Below are positions 1 to 10,190 of a stretch of 64,000 nt of DNA, piece after piece (position 1 is the first letter of the stretch; each line of letters starts with the position of its first letter). The stretch comes from Achatina immaculata. Lineage: Eukaryota; Mollusca; Gastropoda; Stylommatophora; Achatinidae. A program made the translations under genes and the position numbers. The notes beneath the pieces were generated by a model that worked only from the letters and a program-made list of their open reading frames with translations, was not told where the DNA came from and ran no database searches. The DNA lies in contig CM019692.1 of assembly GCA_009760885.1 (NCBI GenBank), forward strand, positions 55,914,964-55,978,963, in the 5' to 3' direction.

Positions 1-96
1 CTTTAGAGTGTCTGCAAACCGAAACGTCACATCGTTGTAAGAGTTAAGTAATATAAAGCTGTTCCTATTTTTTTCCTAGCTTATACATTTTAGAGT
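1..96 (+). repeat. R2 dispersed repeat, copy a (cut by window edge)
   Basis: The first ~96 bases are the reverse complement of the stretch at 9915-10010: both share the 'gacgtttcgg' core, the 'aagctgtt' block and the 'ttttttcctag' block, then 'tatacatttt'. In this orientation the copy carries a degenerate polyadenylation-like 'taatataaagctg'; other copies read 'taataaa'. It adjoins the broken 3' side of a family A LINE at ~97. The class of the repeat is not recognised. Confidence 0.6.
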
Positions 97-1600
97 GTCA
101 TATATTCTCAAGATTCTTGAAGGTCAAGGCTGCTTTTTGCAATTCTAACTTCTTTCTGGTGTCACCATCCTGGTCTATGTAGCTGCTGAGGTATGCAAAT
201 TGGTTTACTTCTTCAACAGCTGTTCCTTCTACATATATTTTTCCTTTTTGATTAATAAGTAGTTTTGTTTTTTCCTTAATTTCAAGTCCTATTTTATTAG
301 CCACTGAAGACAGGATATCTTTTTTTTTTGCATGGACTTCACATTGTCACTGATAAGAGTTATGTCATCTGCAAAATCAAGATCTTCTAGTTGGGTCTCA
401 TGTACCCATTTTACCTGTGCAGCATTTTTTCATTATGAAGTCTATGACAATTCTAAAAAGCAAGGGAGATAATATACATCCTTGTTTCACGCCTGTTTCA
501 ATCTGGAGCCACTCACTCATCCTTCTTCTGTTTGACTGCACAAAGATATCCATTGTAGAGATCCTTATTGATGTTGACAGTTTTGGATGGTATTCCATTT
601 AGTCTTAAAATTCTCAACAGTGAATATCTGTGATGCCATCAAATGATTTTTTAAAGTATATGAAGTTCAAGATTAACAGTTTGTTGCTTTTCAATATGTT
701 CTTCAAGTATTATTCTTAGAGTAAAAGATCTGGTCAAGACAGCTTCTCCCTTTTCGAAATCCTGCTTGTTCTTTCTCTCACTGCAGTATCCACTATATCT
801 TTAATTCTATTCAGAATCATTCATTCACTCATTTGCATGTCCCTTGCGGAATTTTGTCTCCCAAACAACACTCCTGTCACAACTCTAGGTTGTGAGCAAG
901 ATGGCCTGCCGCTGATGCATCCATTTGTTGATCCTCAACGATGTCTTGCAACCATCTTCACCTTGGTCTTCCTCTCTTTCTTTTTCCCAATATGTACCCT
1001 TCCAAGACGGTCTTCTCTAGATTATCATGACGATTGATGTGTCCAAAATATTTACGTTTTCTCTGTTTAATCCTCTTTACTAGCCAACCTTCTTCAATAT
1101 TAAGCTCTTGTAGTATAGATATATTTGTTCTTTTTTGTGTCCACCATATTTGAAGAACTCTTCTGTAGCATTTACATTCAAAGGCATTTATGTGTTTCTC
1201 AGCTGTTTTGTTAAGTGTCCAGGTCTCACAGGCATATGTTATACAGAATCACTTTGCAAAATATTTTTGACACAACTGATAATAAGATTACTCCTCTCCA
1301 GTTGTTGCAGTAGCTGAGGTTCTCTTTTTTTTGTTGGTATTTTAACAATGATTCTTTTTTCCATTTAGATGGGACTTTTTCTTCTTTCCAAACTTTATTA
1401 AACGTTCTCTGTAGTTGGTTCATGTTGTCAGTGTTAGTAGCTTTGAACTTTTCAGCTTTTATTTCATCTTCACCTGAAGCTTTGCTATTAGCCATTACAT
1501 TCACTGCTGTTTCAATTTCGTTCAATGTAGTTTCACCTAGGTTGAAATTTAGTTGTGGGATTGGTAAGTCGGTTTAAAGGTCTATCAGTTATTTTGGGTG
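97..1600 (-). mobile_element. Family A LINE fragment (reverse transcriptase), interrupted by a family B LINE
   Basis: Read on the minus strand this is a decayed non-LTR retrotransposon reverse transcriptase. The 1525-1252 part carries the finger region (NNWRGVILLSVVSKIF, equivalent to the usual NYRGISLL block). The 819-601 part continues with EQAGFRKG and a KSFDGIT motif (motif A, normally AFDxI). The 598-398 part has GVKQGCILSPLLF (motif B), and 304-98 has the thumb-region FAYLSSYIDQDGDTRK. Several frameshifts and stops separate these pieces, so it is a pseudogene. A family B copy (820-1239) splits the finger region; removing it rejoins KVIL to NRIKD. The 3' end of the element is missing: sequence breaks at ~97 into repeat R2. 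The 5' limit near 1600 is estimated. Confidence 0.85.
820..1239 (-). mobile_element. Family B LINE, 5'-truncated, nested in family A
   Basis: Minus-strand homologue of the last ~140 codons of the family B element at 23.5-23.9 kb, including the ACETW-type block, the fingers of basic residues (GKRK-like) and the final FRKGHAN residues followed by a short ATGA-type tail (820-834). It is flanked by a 12-bp target-site duplication: tattcagaatca (808-819) and tatacagaatca (1240-1251), one mismatch. The copy is 420 bp and 5'-truncated, as expected for target-primed reverse transcription that stopped early. Frame decay shows it is not coding. Confidence 0.85.
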
Positions 1601-1983
1601 TGGTCAATTAAGTACGAATATGTAGCAATAATGTAAGCAAGACATTGTGTGTGTCTCTCTCTTTCTCCCTCACATACACACAGAAAGAGCGAGAGAGAGA
1701 GAGAGAGAGAGAGACGGAGATAATCATAGAACACCTTCGATTATTGTCGCATATCCAGACTGTTAAAGAATAATTTCAGCACTTTTCTACTCCTGATTGT
1801 CTACAGAGGTTGGGAACCTAACGATTATATTGCAGCGCATTCTTCCTTCGATGTTCCCTGTACATGGTGTAAGCAATTCACAGAAGGTTTCTTCTTCTTC
1901 TTCTTCTTCTTCTTCTGTTTCAAAATATAATGACAAAACTCACATGTTTTTTACAACCGTTTTAACACAGTAAAGATGGCCAT
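1600..1983. other. Non-coding stretch with GA and CTT microsatellites
   Basis: Apart from a GA-rich run at about 1685-1714 and a (CTT)n run at about 1892-1916, I see no gene or dispersed element here. Confidence 0.5.
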
Positions 1984-2222
1984 AAAGGCATTTAAAGGAT
2001 ATGGGATTTAGTCTTCGTATTTTACTTGACGTGTCGGCACACTACAGGTACTGATGTGGTCAGCATTCACGTCTGGCCGACATCCCTTCCCCAGCTCCAG
2101 CTAGAAGCGCGGGGTATTCACTTCTAAAGCGAGTGACCACAGCTCCTCTGGCCAGATTCCAAACACCGATCTTCGTCATAAGAAACTAGTACAGTAATCT
2201 ATTCACCACTCAAACATCCTGC
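1984..2222 (-). mobile_element. tRNA-headed SINE (family S2), copy 1
   Basis: This stretch matches 42972-43200 over its whole length in the same orientation, sharing 'ccttccccag/aactccag', 'accgatcttcg' and 'ccactca.ac' blocks. On the minus strand the head reads like a decayed tRNA promoter (A-box-like region near 2200, B-box-like region near 2160). Here the B box is more eroded than in copy 2, so this copy is probably the older one. Confidence 0.65.
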
Positions 2223-2525
2223 CTTACGACAACGTTACTTTTTTATGATTCTACAAAATAAATACTTTACAAATAAGCAACGTGAATTTTAAGCTAGAAA
2301 CTGCAGCAGCCAACCCGTGATTTCACGACAGCTGCCGAGAAAACAGCGGAGAAAAAGATGTATCAAACCATACAATAAATAAACCACGGTCAACTATTTC
2401 TATATGCAGGAACTTCCTCAGATAGAAATTTTCTACGGCAGCACAACCCATCCCCTTCCTTTTTCATCCACTACCTCACCCTTTTACTCCACTCATTACT
2501 TTACACCCTTTACTTCACTCCAAAT

Positions 2526-2646
2526 TAACAGGCATAAAATCCTTTGATGAGGTTGAAAGACTCGCCGAAGACAGGAAAAATTGGCGAACTACTTTGCGAG
2601 CCCTATGTGACGTTTAACGGCACGGGAAGGATATAAGATATAGGAC
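2526..2646 (+). mobile_element. Family A LINE, 3' end only
   Basis: About 120 bp match the last ~35 codons and 3' end of family A: LTGIKSFDEVERLAED-like codons, then 'gtgacgtttaacggcacgg' and 'gaaggatataagatatag'. It is heavily 5'-truncated and keeps only about one and a half units of the TATAAGA tail. Compare the long tail of the copy at 11.6 kb. Confidence 0.8.
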
Positions 2647-3149
2647 TTCACCCCTTTAGCTCCTCTAGGCCCACTCTTATGACTCCTCTCAACCCTAGAG
2701 CAACACAACAGCTCCCCCACCCCCACCCCCACCTCCCCCCACCCTACTTCCTCCTCTCACAGGACTTGCCTACATGTTTTCATAAACGACAGCAGAACTG
2801 ATAAACAAATGGAAACAACAGATACGCTGAAGTGAACAGGTATTAGCTAACAAAAATGACAGAATATACGTCCGCCTTGATTGTCGCAAATTGTAGGGAA
2901 ATTTCGTTTTCAGGATAAGAATGAACGTTAATACAAACAATGAAATAAAATTAATAAGATGAACGGATACCCCAACTTCTATTACGAAATGGCTGTGACG
3001 GGTTTTAAGGAGTGGGTAATTGGAAAAGACCCCCCACCCCCACCCCCCCCCCCCCCCCCCCAGCAGTATGAGGGGCCTTAAGAGATGTATCAAGAGTGGT
3101 CATGCTGGAAGATAACTGTTTAATCGATGCGCGATTTAGGATGAATAGC
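2647..3149. repeat. C-rich tracts in non-coding DNA
   Basis: Contains C-rich runs at 2709-2745 and 3029-3062, the latter almost pure poly-C with two interrupting adenines. The glycine and proline runs in open frames here come from these tracts. No gene seen. Confidence 0.7.
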
Positions 3150-3212
3150 CACACACAAGCACGCACGCACGCACACACGCACGCACGCAGGCACGCACGC
3201 ATACCCACGCAC
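3150..3212. repeat. (ACGC)n microsatellite
   Basis: About 60 bp of imperfect ACGC/ACAC tetranucleotide repeat, an alternating purine-pyrimidine tract. Confidence 0.85.
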
Positions 3213-3329
3213 ACAAAATCAGCTTCAGACAATACAGTGCCATCTTCTGGCTTTTTTTTTTCATTCATTCTCTCGATTTCATTGGTTCTCTGTCTAGAAC
3301 AGTGATCCTCAATGCCATAAGTCCGAGTC

Positions 3330-3472
3330 CGCCCTTTTCAACCCAGTTTCCCTCCAAATCTTCCCTTTTCAATACAGTTTTCCTCCGAATCTTCCCTTTT
3401 CAATACAGTTTTCCTATGAATCTTCCCTTTTCAGTAGAGTTTTCCTCTGAATCTTCCCTTTTCAAGTGCCTG
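3330..3472. repeat. 31-bp minisatellite, ~4.5 copies
   Basis: Unit begins 'ttcccttttcaatacagttt'; starts at 3361, 3392, 3423 and 3454, with a diverged first copy at 3330. Confidence 0.9.
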
Positions 3473-3623
3473 CCCCTGAAGTCTCCCTTATATATGAAAT
3501 CATCGTCCAAAAAGGATATGTCCACCGTTATACAACTGTTGGCGGTAACATTTCTCCATTTAGACATGAAATACCTGCCTTCCCACAGAGAATTCCTGAA
3601 GTAGAATCTACAATATAATCTCT

Positions 3624-3855
3624 GAGAATTTATAGACAAAAGGTTGTAACTTATAAAAGAAAATTTGTGAGAATTTATATACAAAAGGTTGTAACTTATA
3701 AAAGAAAATTTGTGAGAATTTATATACAAAAGGTTGTAACTTATAAAAGAAAATATGTGAGAATTTATATACAAAAGGTTGTAACTTATAAAAGAAAATT
3801 TGTGAGAATTTATATACAAAAGGTTGTAACTTATAAAAGAAAATATGTGAGAATG
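3624..3855. repeat. 45-bp minisatellite, 5 copies
   Basis: Copies start at 3624, 3669, 3714, 3759 and 3804, with a partial sixth at 3849. The unit begins 'gagaatttatatacaaaagg'. Because 45 is a multiple of 3, open frames run along both strands; these are by-products rather than genes. Copies alternate between 'aaatttgtga' and 'aaatatgtga' towards the right, hinting at a 90-bp higher-order unit. Confidence 0.95.
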
Positions 3856-3893
3856 TAACTATATACTTCTTTGATACTTTTTCTTCTACATAC

Positions 3894-4015
3894 ATCGTTG
3901 ATAATCTGCAAATGGACGCATCAGCAGCAGGACATCTTGCTTACAACCGAGAGGCCTACAGGAGAGCTCCTAGGGAGGCAAAGTTCCGCAAGGGACATGC
4001 AAATGACTGACTGAA
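3894..4015 (+). mobile_element. Family B LINE, 3' end only, with target duplication
   Basis: Matches the last ~35 codons of family B (DNLQMDASAAGHLAYNREAY-like, then FRKGHAND) and ends in an 'atgactgactga' tail. An 8-bp duplication, ctacatac, flanks it at 3886-3893 and 4016-4023. This is a very short 5'-truncated insertion lying 38 bp after the 45-bp minisatellite. Confidence 0.85.
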
Positions 4016-4023
4016 CTACATAC

Positions 4024-5335
4024 CGTAAATATAGTTTAACTGCAGTCGAACCTAACTCTTACTTTTTCTAATGAAGTGGATTCTTTGTTCTGCAGTTTCC
4101 TTTGAATCTTGGAAGTATGTACTATCCACCTTTTTAAATTTGTTCTATAGATAAGTTTACTTCTCAAAACTAAAGCTGAAGGCAATGAAATGTTCTTCTT
4201 GGAGCGAAACGACGAAGTAAAATACAAGTGTAAGTCATTAATTTCTGTTCAGAAAGGAATGCTATCTTGCGTGAAACAGCGTCAGCAATGGCTAACAGCT
4301 TTGAAGTCACAATTCATTATATGGGACCTATTGTTGTCATCACATTTTTTATTATAATTTAATTAAAGTGTCCTGCTTTTGAGCTAAAAATTTAACCCCT
4401 GGGAATAACACATTGTCTGCTCATGTTATTTCTAATTTCAAAATCCGAATACATCGAGGGCATTAGAGTGCGGCATCACGCTATGGGACATGCTGTAAGA
4501 CGGTAGCCTACGTGGACATAAATATGGGTATATATATATATATATATACATTTCTCAACAAGAAAAGTTGAGAAACGTTTGTCCATCTTGACTTTCCTAT
4601 AAGAAGCTTCATTCTGTGTCTCTCCGTTCTCTGTTCACCGGATCCCTACTTCTACTTCGTCCACCCCTTTCTTGATTTCCCTTCACGATCGCTGTGGAAT
4701 GCACTCTTATGTGCACTCTCCAGTCCTACGGCCCTCGTCTTCATATCAGGACCACCACTCAGCGCCCCAAACATCCAACAATCAATCATGATTAGGGATG
4801 TGCAGGGAAAACGGATTTGTCTCCTCGTTTTGCGCAATGGAATACATTTCAATGGTCGCGTGGAGCCGCAGAAATGAAACAGAGAATGAATAGAAAGATT
4901 AAACAGACGAAAATAGCGTGGCGGATGGAAAGAATAGAGAAGTGTATCAAAAGAGACAGTCAAGGAATTTAAGAAAATGCTTCTTCTCGCCTACAGATGC
5001 AGTGATTGTGGAAGTAGCCATTCTATAGAGAAACTATTTCTTCCATATTTCTGTTAGAGCAGTGGAAAATGATCACCGGCATTCCAGCCGTTAAATATTT
5101 CACAGGGGCTTGAAGGGCGGTGATAATGGTGGTATAAATGTCAGTATTGTATTTAAATTGAGACACGTGACAGTCAGATCCTGATAGCATATCATCTGAT
5201 GATGATTATGATGAGTCTTCTTCTAGCCAGAATGTTGAGAAAAGGAAGATGATCTTGATATTAATACTCTTAAGCTCAATTATTTTTGAGTTCCATTTTT
5301 TAATTGTTATTTCAAGTTTATATTCGGTGCCCAAC
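4024..5335. other. No identifiable feature apart from a (TA)n run
   Basis: A (TA)n run lies at 4531-4551. The short open frames here, for example on the minus strand at 4036-4227 and 4652-4963, match nothing I recognise. Confidence 0.4.
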
Positions 5336-5339
5336 CTTT

Positions 5340-5600
5340 TTCTTATGAATTCATCATCATCATGTGCCTTCTTCGGAACGAAGGTTGGCGGTGATGAATC
5401 TCCAGTTTTCTCGCTTCCTCGCCTTTGATGGTGCAAGCAGGCAGGTTGTGTCCTGTCTATTCTCGTATGTCATCTTCCAGTCTACATGTCTGTCTACCTC
5501 TAGCTCTTTTTTCCTTTCACTTTTCCTTCTAGTATGGTGTTCAGATGCGCCATTTGACTTGGCCAAAGTATTTTGTTTTCTTGATCCTTATTTCTTTGAG
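5340..5600 (-). mobile_element. Family F LINE, 3' end
   Basis: The minus strand encodes the C-terminal tail of a non-LTR reverse transcriptase, ending RENWRFITANLRSEEGT, followed by a short (ATG)n tail at 5345-5360. The same protein end, in diverged form, occurs on the plus strand at 52143-52312 (GVITANLRSEGE). Only the terminal part is present, so the copy is 5'-truncated; the 5' boundary near 5600 is approximate. Confidence 0.7.
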
Positions 5601-5614
5601 AAGACGCCCTATAA

Positions 5615-6055
5615 GGTAATCAGCGAGCCATAGCTGATATGCCAGCGTCAAGGTTAGCTGCCTATAGCTGATATGGCAGCGTCAGGGATAGCTACCCATA
5701 GCTGATATTCCAGCGTCAAGGTTAGCGGCCCATAACTGATATGCCAGCGTCAGGGTTAGCTACCCATAACTGATATGCCAGCGTCAGGGTTAGCGACCAT
5801 AGCTGACCAAGACCCTGTCCCACCTCTCCGTGGTACCTCCAGTAATAGGCATAGCCTGGCTAACGGGGCAGGGATCGCCATAGTCCCCATGGTGATGGAG
5901 TCTGCTAAAGAAGCATTGCACACCCCTTGCTTTTTAGCCGTACTCTGGGACTGAAAAAAGTAGCCGCCATAACCCGTTCCCACGCCGATACGATGCTGTG
6001 CCTCAACATCTCTACCGCACAGTCTGCAAAGAACAACAGCTCGCAGTTACAGGGA
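5615..6055 (+). repeat. N1 dispersed repeat, copy 1, with internal 34-bp array
   Basis: One of three related ~300-bp non-coding elements (others at 39298 and 49083), sharing 'gctgaccaagaccctgtc', 'ggcagggatc', 'cccatggtg' and 'tgcaaagaaca' blocks. In this copy the 5' part is a tandem array of about five 34-bp units (5626-5795) built on 'catagctgatatgccagcgt'. The other copies have just one such region, so the array arose within this copy or its source. The AAG tail of the other copies is not seen here. Confidence 0.8.
5626..5795. repeat. 34-bp minisatellite inside N1 copy 1
   Basis: Five units with 'tagctgatatgccagcgtca' at the core. The last unit runs into the unique 'gctgaccaagaccctg' body of N1. 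Confidence 0.9.
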
Positions 6056-7084
6056 ATTCGTACAAGTACAAGTTCAAGAACAAGTTCTTGAGAAGTTCAC
6101 CTGCAACAGGAGCTGTTCTAAGACTTGTGTATTTGTTCATTTCAGTTCTTTTCATTCTCCCTGTTACATGACATAGTTTTCTGTAACGACATTTCTGTTG
6201 TTCACCAATTCTTTCTGAATTCAATATTTTCTTTTTTAGTTCAGCCCCCTCTTGTTAAATTCAACATGCTCTTGCGAGCTGAACTCGCGCCTTTACCTCT
6301 ACATTTCTCTCGCGAGTTTAACCCACGCTTAACGCGTTAAACTCGGATGTGCCCGCTTCTTTTTTCTCCCGTAATCGCTTTCTCTCTGGCGAATTCACAC
6401 TTTCTCTTGCGATTTTCAGCTTTCTTTTACGAGTTTCGCTTCTTTTTTTCCACCCTACCTTTTCTTTGCTTGTTCGTTTTCTCTGTCATATTCAGCCTTA
6501 TTATGAAATAAACCTTCTCTGTATTTTCTATTAAGCACTCACATCACATAATTTTTCCTCCACATGAAAAGCCCATTTTTGTCCTTATAGGAGTTATCTC
6601 TGTGGGGACTCTAAACAACAACAGCGAAGATTCTTAGGGATGGCTAAAGATTAGACATTCGCCGCGAACAATTGAATATATGTCAGAATCGTGGAGATTC
6701 TATTAAAAGACAAAATCTGATTACTGGGTGGGATTCAGATTGGAGCGACAGTGATGGCTACTTCAGAACAGACATTTTTAACCAAGAGCCATGTAGACAG
6801 TGAGATATGTCTTGGAATATTCTACACCTCTTTTTTTTGGACTATTACATGAAATCCAGTTAGCATAAGTTACGAATTCACCCTTGACTGACAAAATACT
6901 GCCCTTGGATTCCGTGTTTAAGAATTCGAGTAATTTTTCCTGACAGTCTTTCTTAATCTTATTTTTCATAATAATAATAATAATAATAATAATTTTCGTC
7001 TTCTTCTTTTATTTGAGTCCTTTATTTAAGTAATTTGGTTCAGTATTGTAAATAACTCTTCTTATAATTAGTTACCTAAATCAA
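6056..7084. other. No identifiable feature; pyrimidine-rich and one (AAT)n
   Basis: 6120-6530 is pyrimidine-rich, and short F/L/S-rich frames come from that. A (AAT)n run lies at 6970-6992. No gene seen. Confidence 0.4.
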
Positions 7085-7492
7085 TACTACAACTATTAAT
7101 GCTCTTGTTATTGGTATTATAACTATGAGTACTACTGCTACAACTATTACTACTACTATTACTATTACTACTACTACTAGTACTACTAGTATTGCTTTTA
7201 CTACTATTACTACTATTATTACTACTACTGTTATTATTACTATTATTACTACAACTGCTATTACTACTACTACTATTACTACTACTGCTACTACTACTAC
7301 TATTACTACTACAACATTTACTACTACTACTACAACTACAACAACAATAATTACTAGTACTACTACTACTACTACTATTACTACTACTAATACTACTACT
7401 ACAACAACAACAACTACTACTACTGCAACAATTACTACTACTATTATTACTACTACTACTATTACTACTACTACTACTATTACTGCTGTCAA
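7085..7492. repeat. (ACT)n trinucleotide array, ~400 bp
   Basis: Long imperfect ACT/ATT trinucleotide array with ACA, AGT and TGC variants. Poly-threonine, poly-valine and poly-serine frames on both strands are by-products. Confidence 0.95.
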
Positions 7493-7593
7493 GTTGCAGA
7501 GCGTCGCAATGTAAAAGTTTCGGACTCGGGCAAAGCCTGGAAGTCAAGAGTCGTTCTATCTGAGATTAAATCTTGACACCTCCATCCAGCTCT

Positions 7594-7606
7594 CTCTCTC
7601 GCTCTC

Positions 7607-7656
<50 letters not shown>

Positions 7657-8152
7657 AACCTTAAGCGTCCAGGGCACATGGGGCTTCCGCAAGGGTTTTC
7701 CACAAACGTCTGTCTTTTGCCTTTTCCTCTCTTACCAAGATGAGCCCTCTGTTGCTCAATATCCTCTCTGTTGTTCTTCTTCATGTCTCTTTTGGTCTAC
7801 CCTTACTTCTGTTCCCCTGTGGTGTCCATCTTAGTGCTATTTTTGGTAGTGAGCCATCAGTCATCCGGAGCACACGTCCCAACATCGCCAGCGTCTTTCC
7901 TCAATAATTGCTATCAGTGGCTTCATCTGCATTTCCGCCAACAAGATTTATTTCTTACGTTGTTTGGCCAAAACATTCTCCTAATTCTTCGTAAACATTT
8001 AGTCTGGAAAGAATTCAACCTGTTTTCTATAGTTTTGTTGATTTTCCAGCATTCACTTCCATAGAATAGTACACTTAGAACATTATTCTTAAATATCCTG
8101 AATTTCATCTTCATGCCTAGTTTTTGTTTAGATTTCCATATAGTCTGTAGCA
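7594..8152 (-). mobile_element. Family C LINE, 5'-truncated, with (GA)n tail
   Basis: The minus strand encodes the C-terminal region of a reverse transcriptase (FYGSECWKINKTIENRLNSF, then FQTKCLRRIR and the WRKC region, with frameshifts). It ends 'cgcttaaggttcag' and passes straight into a GA tail at 7594-7652. The copy at 24030-24602 shares the same layout, the same 3' end and the same 5' breakpoint (ending at 'tagtctgtagca' on the plus strand), after which flanking sequence differs. Confidence 0.8.
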
Positions 8153-8715
8153 CGACTGGTCGTCAGTCTACGACCAGACACGCTAGATCTGGAGCAGTGA
8201 AAGGTAGGGAATATTCCTGTGTCATGGGGTGAGTTTTTAACACTAGTGGCAGAAGAACAAACATTGCAAACGAAACTTCCTTCTTCTTCTCTTTCGTTCG
8301 CATTAAACGAAACTTGCGTAACTGAAGCCAGGGTTAACTAAAACCTCTCTCACCAGATCATTACAGACAGTGTTATCTCGCTGCTTTTACCGAGCAGAGT
8401 CTGATTTTTTAAAGTCTTGATTTGAAATCCGTGCATGAAAGTAATGGATTAACCTTTTCACATTATGGACTGAAGTGAATTCCTGCAAACGCCTGTGAGG
8501 CTGAGTTTGAATAAACCTGATGAATTATGTGCTGGATCTGGACGTCTGACAGCTCTCCTATGCTGCCTGTCGCTGCGAGAAAGTATGAGTGAGATGATAT
8601 GCATAGATATATACAACGTTTGTAGTAAGAGACACGTGGATGGTAATGTAAATAAGAACTCAGAACAATACTCCAACTATTGTGAAAATGCTGTCTTCAC
8701 TAATCTGGCTGAGAG
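8153..8715. other. No identifiable feature
   Basis: Contains two overlapping opposite-strand frames of 72-77 codons near 8458-8728 with no recognisable motifs. I see no gene. Confidence 0.35.
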
Positions 8716-8836
8716 AAGTTTTCATTAACCCTGTTCAAGTTCGCAAGTTTTCATTAACCCTGTTCAAGTTTGCAAGTTTTCATTAACCCCTGTTCAAGTT
8801 TGCAAGTTTTAACTAACCCTTGTTCAATTTCGCAGG
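8716..8836. repeat. 29-bp minisatellite, 4 copies
   Basis: Unit 'ttttcattaaccctgttcaa' plus 'gtttgcaag'. The last copy is diverged. Confidence 0.9.
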
Positions 8837-9097
8837 ATTCGTTGACGATGCTCATTCTTTTCCCACCAATGTTGAAAACTCAGCCCACACCGCAGTCACT
8901 CCCTGTCTTTCACTGCTTGAGTTAGCGTGTCTGGTCAGAGACTAGCCAATTAAAATGATTTGTTTAGATTCTGATCTCTCCTCCCACATGAGGCAATTTA
9001 AACTCTTCTGGCTCTAGATGTCAAGATCTGATTGGAGAGTGACTTCCGGGCTCCGTTCTGAGCGTCTCTAAACTGTTACACAACTATCACCATTACC

Positions 9098-9126
9098 ACT
9101 AATTACTACTACTACTACTGCTACAC

Positions 9127-9158
<32 letters not shown>

Positions 9159-9320
9159 ACTACTACTGCTGCTGCAGCTGCTACTACTGCTACTACTACT
9201 ACGACTGCTGCTGCTGCTATTGCTGCTGCTGTTGTTACTACTACTACTGCTGCTGCTGCTACTACTACTATTACAGCTACTACTGCTATTACTACTACTA
9301 TTACTACGCTGCTGATGCTG
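9098..9320. repeat. (CTG/CTA)n trinucleotide array
   Basis: About 220 bp of mixed CTG and CTA triplets. The serine-rich minus frame is a by-product. Confidence 0.95.
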
Positions 9321-9735
9321 CAAATAATAATAGTAATAACAACAACAACTGCTTTTAATAGACCGATGGTATAGCAGAGTCCCTGAACATCTCAATATAC
9401 GAAGCCAACAGGCGAGCCATTGGGAGACAACTGCACTTCACATCTCCACCTAGCAGTAAATGAGGAAGGACAAGATGAGACAAGGCAACAATAATAGCAA
9501 TAATTATTAATGATTATAATAATAATAATGTTGGTAGTGGTGCGTAACAATGCTGAGCACTATGGAAAATCCAGACAGGGCGAAAAATGGAAGACATTCA
9601 CCGGATGAAAATTTAAAGGTAGAACATAGGGAAAGAGGCTTCGTCTTGTACGAGTCTGGGCTAGTTAGTGTAAAATGTGTAGCGAACAAATGCGCCATAC
9701 GAGACAGACCAGGCTGACATCTGCGGAGTCCATCT

Positions 9736-9736
9736 A

Positions 9737-9767
<31 letters not shown>

Positions 9768-9786
9768 AAGAAAGAGAGAGAGAGAG
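9736..9786. repeat. (GA)n microsatellite abutting a MITE
   Basis: About 50 bp of GA/GAAA repeat that ends in the left target duplication of the hAT-like MITE at 9794. Confidence 0.9.
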
Positions 9787-9793
9787 TCTAGAC

Positions 9794-9902
9794 CAATGCC
9801 TTCCAAAGTGGGCGTTAATGCTCCCCAATGGGCTTTGGGGGGTTTCAGGATGCGGCCTGGGAGAAAAGGGGGCGGCAGCCTAAAAAAGCCTGGGAAACAC
9901 TG
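9794..9902. mobile_element. hAT-like MITE, 109 bp, with 8-bp target duplication
   Basis: The left end reads caatgccttcc and the reverse complement of the right end reads cagtgtttccc, so the termini are imperfect inverted repeats of the hAT type (CA-TG start). A perfect 8-bp duplication, gtctagac, flanks it at 9786-9793 and 9903-9910. The interior is G-rich with no coding capacity, hence non-autonomous. An 8-bp duplication is the hallmark of hAT transposition. Confidence 0.8.
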
Positions 9903-9914
9903 GTCTAGACGACT

Positions 9915-10190
9915 GTGGTATTTAGCAAAATGTATAAACTAGGAAAAAAGTAGTAACAGCTTTATTACTTAACAAGCACACATTTATGACGTTTCGGTGT
10001 GAACCTTAATCATACAAAAAACACACAGGACGAAGAAATAGAGAAAGAATATAAAATATAAATTCATATGAATACTATGTTAAAAAAAATTAGGAATGGA
10101 ATAAATAGAGTGAAATAAAATAAATGAAGACTCAGCTGTGGATTATAAGATGCTGTGTCCAGAAATGCGCGTGGAGGAGTGTTGTGAACG
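9915..10190 (-). repeat. R2 dispersed repeat, copy b
   Basis: Shares 'aacagctttattacttaac', 'gacgtttcgg', 'ttaatcatacaaaa', and 'gacgaagaaatag' with the other R2 copies (1-96, 25480-25690, 25700-25895). On the minus strand it carries 'gttaagtaataaagctg', with an AATAAA signal. It may extend to ~10440, where a minus frame of 81 codons (10132-10377) is open, but I cannot assign that frame to a family. Confidence 0.7.

Noticed and set aside
837..1037. Plus-strand frame MSLAEFCLPNN and its relatives at 23719-23922 and 46323-46562
   Set aside because: These are antisense shadows of the family B reverse transcriptase C-terminus.
7068..7547. Poly-Ser/poly-Val/poly-Thr frames
   Set aside because: Trinucleotide (ACT)n array read in different phases.
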